A stretch of DNA of 64,000 bases from Helichrysum umbraculigerum (taxonomy: Eukaryota > Streptophyta > Magnoliopsida > Asterales > Asteraceae), in assembly GCA_949592205.1 (NCBI GenBank), contig CATIUR010000004.1, forward strand, positions 7,567,001-7,631,000, written 5' to 3'. The translations under genes and the position numbers were made by a program. The notes under the pieces are model-generated. The model did no database searches. It saw only the letters and a list, made by a program, of their open reading frames with translations, and was not told where the DNA came from. Below are positions 20,714 to 31,100 of this stretch, in pieces (the first letter of the stretch is position 1; each line of letters starts with the position of its first letter).

Positions 20714-21070
20714 ATGAAGCAGTTCCATATGAAGTTCTCACGTTTTGGTGATCTTCTTTCAGAACAATATTCATTCACGATCGCAATTTCTCTGTTTACT
20801 CGTCCGTCAATCATAGCCGAATCAAATCTCAACGAACGGAATAAAATATTCCTTAAGGTCACTATTATGCTTTTCTCAAAACGTATTCACATTTTCCATT
20901 ACTCTGGCAAAAAGCCTGGCAGTTTTGCTGATTCTTTCAAAAACATATCTTTTGCCGAACAAATGAAATTTTGCATCACAGAAGTCCTTGCAAGGTATAT
21001 CTTGCTATTCGTCCGAGTTCTTCAATTGGAGATCAAAATAGATCGAGTATGTAACAATACGTGGTTATAA
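20714..21070 (+). CDS. Hypothetical 118-aa ORF, doubtful
   Basis: Starts MKQFHMKFSRFGDLLSEQ and runs to a stop at 21070. Composition is reasonably protein-like, with a hydrophobic patch near VLARYILLFVRVLQLEI, but I recognise no domain. It may be one exon of a decayed plus-strand gene, whose continuation would be interrupted by the solo LTR at 21207. Confidence 0.25.
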   Translation: MKQFHMKFSRFGDLLSEQYSFTIAISLFTRPSIIAESNLNERNKIFLKVTIMLFSKRIHIFHYSGKKPGSFADSFKNISFAEQMKFCITEVLARYILLFVRVLQLEIKIDRVCNNTWL

Positions 21071-21206
21071 TTATATAAGCTACCTAGGTTAAATGTTACT
21101 CAATCATACAGTATTATATTGTACGTACTATACGTACGTTGTTATGTAATTTTATGGTATCAGTGTGGGGTGTTAGTATATTAAATCAAATTGTTACATG
21201 GGAATT

Positions 21207-23625
21207 TGTGACACCCCCAAATTTAATGATTTGCGGAAGCTTGATTTGGGTGTCACTAATCAATATACAAAGCACATAAGATATAATGAACGACCACTAT
21301 ATGCGTCGTCTTAAACTTGTATAGATAAAGTAAATGTTTACATCAAAATATAGTTACATTAGCTCGATTCCTGAAATTGAGAGATTACATAGCATAATTA
21401 CTTTTACAAAATATAATAATGCAGTCCAATCTCTAGTTGTATGTATGCTGACTCGAACTAATATTTCTTGCTTGTGCAGCCAACCTACTGCTGGGTACCT
21501 GTGATAAATACTAAAATGGGTCAGCGAAAACGCTGGTGAGCTCACAGGTTTGTATGTCAATGTATAGTTGTCAGAACCGCAAGATTTATATTGAATTTAA
21601 AATGCAATTAAGCAAAATAAAAGTTATACTGTCCATGAGCACATAGTCTGAGCTTAACTTGATTTGTCAGGCCCACTTAAGGAAACCTAACTTGAAATGC
21701 CTCCTACGAGTGCCTAATCAACACTCGTCTTCCCAAATGCTAATACATCCGTTTGACCGGTTAGTGCGTGCTAACCCGGATGAGGATTGTCAATCCCATA
21801 TGATATCATATACTAACATTCACGCTATAAAATACTAGAGACTATGCTTATGGAGGACTTTAAATTGATTAGCTTGAAACTCATGTAGTATTTGAAGTTT
21901 GGCACTTGCGTTCTACTTGTAAAACAAAATCGAGTAGTAATATCACACCCCTAGTTGTAAAGCAGTGAAAATGGGGCTATGAAACTCACCTGAGTCTTGG
22001 AGTGTTTAAGTTAATAAACTTGAAGTAATTAGCTGTGAGTTGATGTCCAAAGACTTGAAACCTGAATGTGTCCACGACACTTGATTGTTATTAATTGTAC
22101 CGGTATCTCGAAAGACTACCTTTGTAGTTGTTATTTAATTATATATGTCCAAATTACTACGATTTGGTTGATTAATTGTTTTGTTTCAAGTTACTACGAC
22201 TTGATTGACTAAATTATCCAAGTTACTACGACTTGGTTGATTGAATAATCTGTTTTGTAAGTTTTGAAAACGTGTACGGCGCGTTGGTGATTTAGTTGAA
22301 ATAATAAAAATTCTAAAATGTTGACTTTGCTACAGTACTGCTACAGTACTGCTACAGTAAATTTGACTTTTTTGAACAGTAACTTTGACTTCAAAATTCT
22401 GGTTTTTCTGTGTTTTGCGACACAACATGCGACACAAAGATTTGACATGCGACACAATGGTTGTGTCGCAGACGTCATGCGACACAAGGATACGACACAG
22501 GGACTGTGTCGCATCGAATACGAAATGCTAATTTAATAGCGACATAGTGGTTGTGTCGTATAGAAGTACGACATAGTTTGCGACATAGAGTGCGACACAA
22601 TATTGTGTCGCATGAGTTACGACACTAAAGGATTTATACGACACAAGGTGCGACATAAAGGGCAAAATACGACACAACATGCGACACAAGGCTTGTGTCG
22701 CATGGATGAACACCAGCCCAGAAAGTCCGGCTGTTCACGATTTTTCCGGCCAAAACTCAATTTAAACTCGTTTTTAAGCTATAAAACTGTGTTCTAATCT
22801 TTGTAATGGACATATATAAGTTGTGTAAACATCAAAACATCAAAATATTACATAAAACTAAACAAATCTAAGTTTTTAGAAATTTCCTTACAAATGCAAA
22901 TCGAAGAAGATGGAGGCCGAAAACGATGGTAGAGCTTTTGTTAATCTTGTTCCTCACTTGATGGTGGTTCCGAAAATGTAAGTTTTATTGTCGGATTTGA
23001 TGATTCCGAAATTTGTATGAATTTGGTGAGAGTGTTTTTGGTGTGTGTGTGTTTTTGGAGAATGAAAATGAAAGAAAGAATGAAGGAGATGTGGGGTGTA
23101 GGTGAAAGCCTCACCTCGCAGTCTCCGTCCCGTGCTCCGCGTGGTGTTCGTTTTCTCAGTCATTTAACGTTAAATATTTATTTTATTCGTTTAAATTTTC
23201 CATTTTAAATTATAAATTATTATAAAATATTTTATTGTAAAATTTTACCAGTTATCTATTTATGATATTTAAAAGGGAAATTCGTTTTATTTGTTTGCGC
23301 GTTTGTATTTTTAATCTCGTATACATTAATTGTGTAATAAAACTTGGATACGAAATGTCACAATAAATAATATTCTGAATAACATTTAGTTATTAAATAA
23401 TATTTGTATTACTTAATAAAATTGTTCACCAACGTCCGTGTTTATTGTATCGAAATTCATTCGATTTGAAACTCGTACGATTTAAACAAACCGCATAATT
23501 GTGTAGATATATATTCAACAATATATATGATAATTGATACATTAATTAGCCTAACACAGAACTAATTACATGTATTAAAACTTGATTAGGGACTAAATTC
23601 TAGTCCTAAATTGACGGGTGTCACA
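21207..23625 (-). mobile_element. Solo LTR of an E3-related gypsy family (2,419 bp)
   Basis: Starts TGTGACACCCCC and ends GGGTGTCACA, with exact 5-bp duplications gaatt at 21202-21206 and 23626-23630. The sequence is collinear with the E3 LTRs at 41691 and 49300, with the same start, middle landmarks and 3' flank words, but it is diverged and 268 bp shorter. No internal sequence adjoins it. It therefore arose by LTR-LTR recombination. It contains the array of TGCGACACAA/TTGTGTCGCA words (22418-22705) and TACTGCTACAG repeats (22331-22362). Short ORFs inside it are not genes. Confidence 0.92.
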
Positions 23626-23662
23626 GAATTATATATAAAGATGAAGCAAAATAAAAAAGAAT

Positions 23663-24053
23663 TTGGAACATGGGAATTATATATATAAAGATGATCAAGT
23701 TTCACCACCGGATTTCTGCAGAAACTGCAACGAGATTTATTGTCCGTATACAAGGTTTTGTTATGTCTCAATTGTGTATTTGGGACTCAAACATCGCGTT
23801 CTGCTTTGTAATAACTTGAAGATGAGATTAATGATAATGGAACCAGTGAAGATGAAAAGGCTAGAGTAAATTATCATCAACTGAACATGTACATCATATC
23901 AATATATACTATGTTATTTTTGTGTTCGTAGTTTAAATTTTCAATTGTATGAATTAATTAGCTCATGTACATCGCCTTCTGCTTTGTAGAAGAGAATAAT
24001 TATGATAATGGTACGAGTGAAGACGAAAAGGCTAGGATAAACTATCATCGATA
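23663..24053 (+). pseudogene. Gene fragment with tandemly duplicated exon-like block
   Basis: Two copies of a CATCGC-to-TATCATC block of about 85-90 bp lie at 23792-23884 and 23970-24053. In one frame they encode NDNGTSEDEKARVNYHQ and YDNGTSEDEKARINYHR respectively, so protein-level conservation is visible although flanking frames are broken. Upstream, a frame with CRNCNEIYCPYTRFCY is open. I do not recognise the parent gene. Confidence 0.35.
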
Positions 24054-24125
24054 ATATCGTCGACCTTTATTAACTTTAATTTATAAAAAATTAAATAACT
24101 AAAAACCGATCCAAACTTTCATATA
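24045..24125. repeat. Dispersed upstream segment, partial copy 4
   Basis: ATATCGTCGACCTTTATTAA and AAAACCGATCCAAACTTTC match the core of copies 1 and 2. Confidence 0.4.
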
Positions 24126-24129
24126 ACAG

Positions 24130-24940
24130 CCTTCATTAATCATTATATACCAAAACTTCAACATTCAAATATTGTCTTTTGGGCCGATCCATGAACATCT
24201 TGGCATGGTCTAAACAAATGAACAATACCCGAGGAAATAAAGGGATCGTATTAATTACGGCCTTTTGGGCCAAAACCCTAAAGGCTACGATCCTGCATGC
24301 ACAAGGAGGATCGTCACTCGATCAGAAGAAATGCTCGAACATATCTTACCCACTAGTGAGTCTGATACATTAATCGCCCATCAATCTTCCATCACAAGAA
24401 AAACCGTGTGATATTATCTGGAACCTCTTTCAGACATATTCCATTAGAAAATGGGTATCCGATAGTATCACACGTGTTTATACAATATGTTTGATCGACG
24501 TCTCCTTTTTCTTCTTGATTTCAACACCAATAGAGAATCTACTAACATTCTTGAGTTCCAGAAGAGAAAGAAAACCTCACACTTCTGAAGAAACAAGTAG
24601 ATTCGTCTAAGGATGCCAAAAAATTTAAACAGAGAAATCTCGGTTGAAGAGTTGAGTATTTGTTAATTTCTTTTTGATAGATCTGATCACGAAAAGTGAA
24701 TTTGATAGATATTTGAGAAATTAGATGAGAGAGGATCAGTCTCTGACCATTAGATACTTGAATGAGGATCATATTGGGAACTTAATTAATTGATGATCAT
24801 ATTTAGGGTTTGGATGAAAAAGTGACCTAATGTGTATGTATATTTATACTACAATGAGAATGAATACCATACCATTAATGAATGAATTGAATGCTAACAA
24901 ATAACACCTACCGACACGACTCTAACCTTTTGCATATGTA
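24130..24940. other. Intergenic region, no gene supported
   Basis: Two short ORFs (24179-24373 plus strand, 24542-24772 minus strand) lack recognisable features. CCGTGTGATATTATCTGG and AGTATCACACG near 24.41-24.47 kb form a loose inverted pair. Confidence 0.25.

Positions 24941-24941
<1 letters not shown>

Positions 24942-25035
<94 letters not shown>
24942..25035. repeat. (TA)n microsatellite
   Basis: About 93 bp of TA repeats. Confidence 0.95.
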
Positions 25036-25039
<4 letters not shown>

Positions 25040-25119
25040 ATATCTATATATTTAAAAATTAAATCTGATTATGAAATAGAAAATAAAAAAGAAGCTATTG
25101 AAGCGTAATAATAGTTTTA

Positions 25120-25553
25120 CCGGAGGGTAAGGCATTTCAATTGGGGCGGTGTTTATCTAACCGCTACTAATTGTTTCTTACAATTGAAGCGGGATAGTTT
25201 TACCCGCTTCAAAATAAAGTTACTAGTGGCGGTTTATAAGTAACCGCTACAACTATTTATCACAATTGAAGCGGGAACGTTTTACCCGCTTCAAAATGAA
25301 TTTATTAGTAGTGGTTTAAAAATAACCGCTACATATTGGTTACCCCAATTGAAGCGGGTTCATTTACCCGCCATAAATGTTATTACTTGAGGCGGTTTAA
25401 CCTTAACCGCTGCATTTGTGTAGTTGGGACCCCACTTTTTGACTGGTAAACCGCTACAAATTAGATAATTGGACCCACTTTATAATCCATATAGCGGTTT
25501 TCACTTAAAACCGCTATAAAGCTGCGCTCTTTTTACTCGTTTTTGTACTAGTG
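25120..25553. mobile_element. Terminal region of a CACTA transposon
   Basis: Read from the right, the end is CACTAGTACAAAAACGAGT (25553 inward). Inside it lies a dense set of about nine palindromic subterminal units of the forms AGCGGTTT...AAACCGCT and GAAGCGGG...CCCGCTTC, between 25144 and 25517. A conserved CACTA tip plus short subterminal repeats in both orientations is diagnostic of CACTA (En/Spm) elements, where the repeats bind the TNPA-type protein. tca (25554-25556) would be one copy of the 3-bp target duplication. The other end was not found in the window. Confidence 0.8.
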
Positions 25554-25559
25554 TCAATA

Positions 25560-25564
25560 ATATG
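25560..25564. repeat. Left target-site duplication of E1 (atatg)
   Basis: Identical to 57009-57013. Confidence 0.95.
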
Positions 25565-28121
25565 TGTAACACCCCCAAATTTACGATTTAGCGGAAGCAA
25601 GTTTTGGGATGCTACTAATCAAGTATCACAGCACCATAGTAAAGCAAACGACATCTATATGCAACGTTTGTAAAATAGTTACATTTTCATATCATAAATG
25701 TTTGAAAACATAGTGTTTTCAGTTACAAAAATACAGTTCCCTAGAGCCCACGCGTATAGCGGGAGATTCTATTACATAATCATAATATACAAAAGATAAT
25801 GCTAAGAATCTCCGTTAAATGCAAAGTAGGAATCATGCGACTCTAGCTAGTTTCCAGGGTTGATCCTATTCCGTCTGTGTACCTGAGATACAAAGCTAAA
25901 AAGTGTCAACCAAAAAGGTTGGTGAATCTCATAGGTTTAGTAGTAAAGTAATCATTTATGAACCACAAAATGTACCCGTATTGCTTTAAAGCAAAGTAAG
26001 TAAATCATCACAAGTGCCATGAGCCCACAAGTTGAAGCTTAACAGTGTAGTGTGAATGGTACAGTCAAGTACAACATCATGTACCCCCCGTGAGTGCTAT
26101 CCGGACACTCAAAAGTAACAAAAACTAATATGCCTGTTTCTACGGTGAAATCCGTGGTAGCGCTACTACCCCAGGCAGGGATTGTCAGTCCCAAATGGAT
26201 CCATTTACTAGTAATCGCGCTTAAGTCAATAACTAACAACTTATGATAGGAGGCTTTCAGTGGATAAAAGTAACTCATGCAACATGTGTAAAAAGTAGAG
26301 TAATCAGTTCAGTACATTGTGTTCATATGTAAAACAGTTGCTAAGTATCTCCCCCAAAGTATAAAAACAGTAAAAGTGGGGCCGTAAGACTCACCTGAGT
26401 CCAGTAAGTACGTATGAGAAATCAACCAAGTAAGGCGGATGTAAGTCCGTAAGTGGTTCTCCGAACCCTGCAACCTTCTGGCGTCCGAAACGCGCAAGGT
26501 TGTAAGTAAATAGATAATAAGTTGGTGTCTTAGAAGACCACCCATGCTAGTCGTCCACTCAACTAGGAAATGTCCAAGTGTTTGTTTAGTAATCCGTTTG
26601 TAGTTTGAAAACAAGTATGGCCCGTTGGTGACGGTTTGTAATAATAATCCAAAAGTGTCATTATTATATGTATTGTTGAAACAGGTTTCGTTATTTGTAA
26701 GCGTTTGACACGTAGTGCGAAAAGTATTTACAACATCTGATGATGGGGGTCCGGGGGCAGCGCCCCTGGTAGCGGGGTCTAAGGGGCGGCAGCCCCTGGC
26801 GGGGTCCAAGGGGCAGAGCCCCTGGCTGGGGTCGAGCTGCCAGGTCAGCTTGGAAAATTTTTATTTCTACTACATTGCTTTATTAAAAATCGCATCTGGA
26901 ATCTAATTTCGGTGTAAAATCAAGTGATAAATCTTAGTTCATATTAGTGCTTTTATTACTGAATTCGGGTCCGAAAGGCAAAGTGGGCTGCGAACCGAGC
27001 TGGGAGAACTCGACTCGCAGGCCAACTCGACTCGCAGGTCAACTCGACTCGCGGGTCAGTTCGGTTCACTGGGCAACTCGACTCGCAAGTCAACTTCGAC
27101 TCGCGGGTTAACTCGACTCGCAGGTCAACTCGCGGGTAAGTTCGGTTCGTAGGTGATTCCGATTCGCTGGATGGCTTCGCGAGTCAAATCTCGACTCGCC
27201 TCGTTGGACGAACAGATCTCGGCTCGCGAGATGAACTGTCAGCGTTTTTCAAGTGATTTTCGGTTTTTAAAGCGTTTTCGACGGGGTTTTTGGACATAAA
27301 CTCGTTGGGGAAACGTTCTAGCATGTAAATAAAAGTATTACAAGTAATTTAAAAGGGTTTTAACGTTTTATACCTCGAAATTTAAAACGAAAAAGATGAA
27401 GATGGAGAGCTCGAGTTGGTGATCGTTCTTCTTGAATCAATTCCGTGAATTGCTGCGTTTTTGGTGGTGATTTTGGGTGTTTTTGGGCTGCGATTTTTAA
27501 GAGGAAAAAGAGAGAGAGAATTTGGTAAAAGATTGTTGGTGAAATGAGAGATGAAATGGGGAAAATGGGGTTATAAAGGGGCGGGTCATGGGTCACGGGT
27601 TGGGTTGGCTCCGCGGGTTTGGCCGACCCAACTTGGGTCTCGGTCTCGTGAACTCGTTCCTCAGTTGCATTACGTTCCGCGATTGATTAAATATTGTTCC
27701 GCGTTTTAAGTTAAAGTTTATCTGTAATATTTCTAAATGGAGCGTTTTATCAAAACACTTAATAAGGGATTATAAAAATATAACTTGGGTTATTCTCGTT
27801 TGTTGGGCGTGTTTCGTGTGCTTTCGTCACTTTTGGAGTGTTTTAAATGATACGCTATACGTGTAATATATTTTCACAATATATTAATGCAAATAATGTT
27901 TGTTTGGATAATTCCACATTATTTAAAGATTTTGTCACCAACGTCCATTATAAGTAATGTCGGACCTAGTCCGGATTGTAATTGTATGATTCTGTAAGTC
28001 GCGTAAGCGTGTATGTAATTACACCAAAACGTTACATATACTTAGAATATTACAAAACTAAATACACGTAATTACAAGTAGCTTAGGCACTAATTAAAGT
28101 CCTAAATTGGCGGGTGTTACA
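25565..28121 (-). repeat. E1 3' LTR (2,557 bp)
   Basis: TGTAACACCCCC to GGGTGTTACA, so the termini are themselves inverted. It is preceded on the minus strand by the PPT. It contains a variable block of CAACTCGACTCGC units at about 26990-27240. Confidence 0.95.
26990..27240. repeat. Variable repeat block in E1 LTR: ACTCGACTCGC units
   Basis: Irregular tandem copies of CAACTCGACTCGC(A/G)GGTC, interspersed with GTTCGGTTC. The second LTR holds the equivalent block at 55880-56125. It sits about 0.9-1.1 kb from the LTR 5' end, the same place as the palindromic blocks of E2, E3 and the solo LTR. Confidence 0.7.
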
Positions 28122-28131
28122 TTCTCCCCTT
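28122..28131 (-). other. E1 polypurine tract
   Basis: AAGGGGAGAA on the minus strand, directly next to the 3' LTR. It primes plus-strand DNA synthesis. Confidence 0.9.
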
Positions 28132-28154
28132 GTTAGGAGAATTTCTTCCCGAAA

Positions 28155-31100
28155 TTAGCTTGTAGTTGCGGTGTCGGTAGGAGTAGAGTCTGTGAACAAG
28201 TGTGGGTATTTCAGTCGCATTTGGTCTTCCCGTTCCCAAGTGAATTCAGGACCACGCCTCGAATTCCACCGAACTTTAACAATGGGAATACGACTCCGTT
28301 TCAAACGCTTGACCTCTCGGTCTAGTATTTCCGCGGGTTCCTCGACAAAGTGTAGTTTGTCGTCAATGTGTATTTCATCGAGGGGTATAATCAGTGTCTC
28401 ATCAGACAGACATTTCTTCAAGTTAGAAATGTGGAAGATAGGGTGCACGCTACTGAGTTCGGTAGGTAGCTGTAGTCGGTAAGCCACTGGACCAATCCTT
28501 TCAAGGATCTCGAATGGTCCAATGTACCTGGGATTAAGTTTCCCACGTTTGCCAAAACGGATGACGCCTTTCCAAGGCGACACTTTCAGAAGAACTCGAT
28601 CTCCCACTTGAAACTCGAGGTGTTTGCGTCTCACGTCAGCATAGCTTTTCTGACGATCACGTGCGGCTTTCAGCCGGTTTTGTATACCAAAGATCTTTTC
28701 AGTTGTTTTGTGTATAATTTCTGGACCGGTGAGTTGTGTATCTCCCACCTCAGTCCAACAGATAGGTGACCGGCACTTACGACCGTAAAGTGCCTCGAAG
28801 GGTGCAGCCTTAATGCTGGTGTGGTAGCTGTTGTTGTACGAGAATTCGTACAATGGTAAGTGATATTCCCAGTTTTTACTGAAGTCAACTACGCAGGCTC
28901 GTAGCATATCCTCAAGTGTTTGTATAGTTCTTTCACTCTGGCCGTCAGTTTGTGGGTGGTATGCAGTACTCATATCCAAACGAGTACCGAGAGATTTTTG
29001 TAAGGATTGCCAGAAGTGAGAAGTAAGTCGAGCATCTCTATCAGAGATGATTGATATGGGCACGCCGTGTCTTGACACAATCTCTTTCAGGTAGATTCGT
29101 GTCAAACGTTCCATCTTGTCAGTTTCCTTGATAGCCACGAAATGAGCAGATTTAGTGAGTCTGTCGACGATCACCCAAATGGTATCGCAACCGTTAGATG
29201 TTTTCGGGAGTTTAGTAATGAAATCCATAGTAATCTGCTCCCATTTCCATTGTGGTATTTCGGGTTGTTGTAGCAAGCCTGAAGGTTTCTGGTGTTCAGC
29301 TTTAACTTTGGAACAAGTAAGACACTTGCTAACATAGGTAGCAATGTCAGCTTTCATGTTGGGCCACCAATACATTTCCTTGATGCCACGATACATTTTG
29401 TCGGCACCGGGGTGTATAGAGTATTTGGACTTGTGAGCTTCATCCATCACCAAGTCTCGCAGGTTCCCAAAACTTGGTAACCAGATTCGGTTCGAGAAGT
29501 ATTTGGCCCCGTTAGGTTTGGTTTCAAATTGTTTATCCATGCCTCGCAAGGCCTCGTTTGTCAAGTTTTCGGGTTTGAGTGCTTCGAGTTGAGCGGTGAG
29601 AGTTTGATTGATGAGGTCGTTGTGAATGGTCATACTGAGAGCTCGAACTCGAAGTGGTTTCACTCGTTCTTTTCGGCTTAAGGCATCGGCAACAACATTT
29701 GCCTTGCCCGGATGATAGCGAATCTCGCAATCGTAATCAGTAAGCAACTCGACCCATCGACGTTGCCTCATGTTGAGATCCTTTTGATCGAAGATATGTT
29801 GGAGACTTTTGTGGTCAGTAAAGATTGTACACTTGGTACCGTATAAGTAGTGTCTCCAGATTTTTAGAGCGAATACAACAGCCCCCAACTCTAGGTCATG
29901 AGTTGTGTAATTCTTTTCGTGGACCTTGAGTTGTCGAGAGGCGTAAGCGATGACTTTGTCTCGTTGCATCAACACGCAACCAAGACCTTGGTGTGAAGCA
30001 TCACAGTATACCACGAAGTCATTGTTGCCTTCGGGTAAAGACAAGATAGGTGCACTGCAGAGTTTCTGCTTTAGCAGCTGAAAAGCTGACTCCTGTTTGT
30101 CAGTCCAATCGAACTTCTTTTCTTTTTGAGTCAGTGCAGTGAGAGGTAGGGCTATTTTTGAAAAATTCTCAATGAATCGCCTGTAGTATCCGGCGAGTCC
30201 TAAGAATTGGCGTACTTCGGTCGGTGTAGTAGGTGCTTGCCAACACTTGATAGCCTCGATTTTTGAAGGATCGACATGAATCCCTTGATTATCAATGACG
30301 TGTCCAAGGAATTGAACGGTTAGCATCCAGAAATCACACTTAGAGAATTTGGCGTATAACTCTTCGTGTTTGAGCAGCTCTAGGATGGTTTTCAGGTGTT
30401 GCGCATGTTCTTGTTCATTGCGCGAGTAAATCAGAATATCATCGATGAAAACGATAACGAACTTGTCAAGGTAAGGTTTGCACACCCGATTCATAAGGTC
30501 CATGAATACAGCCGGTGCGTTAGTCAAGTTGAATGGCATCACTTGGAATTCGTAATACCCGTAGCGAGTTCGGAAAGCTGTTTTCGGGATGTCATCATCA
30601 CGAACTCGGAGTTGATGATAACCTGACCGTAGGTCAATATTTGAATAAAAACTCGACCCCTGAAGTTGGTCGAACAGGTCATCAATGCGAGGAAGTGGGT
30701 AACGGTTCTTGACAGTTAATTTGTTGAGTTCGCGGTAGTCGATGCACATGCGGAAAGAACCGTCTTTCTTTTTCACAAACAGGACCGGAGCTCCCCAAGG
30801 TGAGGAACTTGGTCGAATAAATCCCTTGTCCAGGAGTTCCTGTAACTGAGTAGACAACTCCTGAAGTTCTGATGGGGCTAGTCGGTAAGGGGCTCGTGCC
30901 ACGGGTGCTGTGCCGGGCACAAGATCAATAGAGAATTCGACTTGTCTAGGTGGCGGAAGACCAGGCAAGTCTTCAGGAAAGACTTCTGGGAAGTCTCGAA
31001 CGATAGGCACATCCTCAAGTCGCTTCACCTCCGACTTTTTCTCCACAACATGTGCGAGGATTGCCCGGTACCCTTTTCTCAAGTATTTTCGGGTTTTCAT

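Noticed and set aside
22318..22797. Overlapping ORFs rich in RHN/ATQ/CRM peptides (also at 34144-34427 and 52423-52706)
   Set aside because: These are translations of the GCGACACAA palindromic block inside LTRs and are open in several frames by chance.
26309..26906. 166-codon minus-strand ORF and its counterpart at 55197-55697
   Set aside because: Lies entirely inside the E1 LTRs; no protein similarity recognised.
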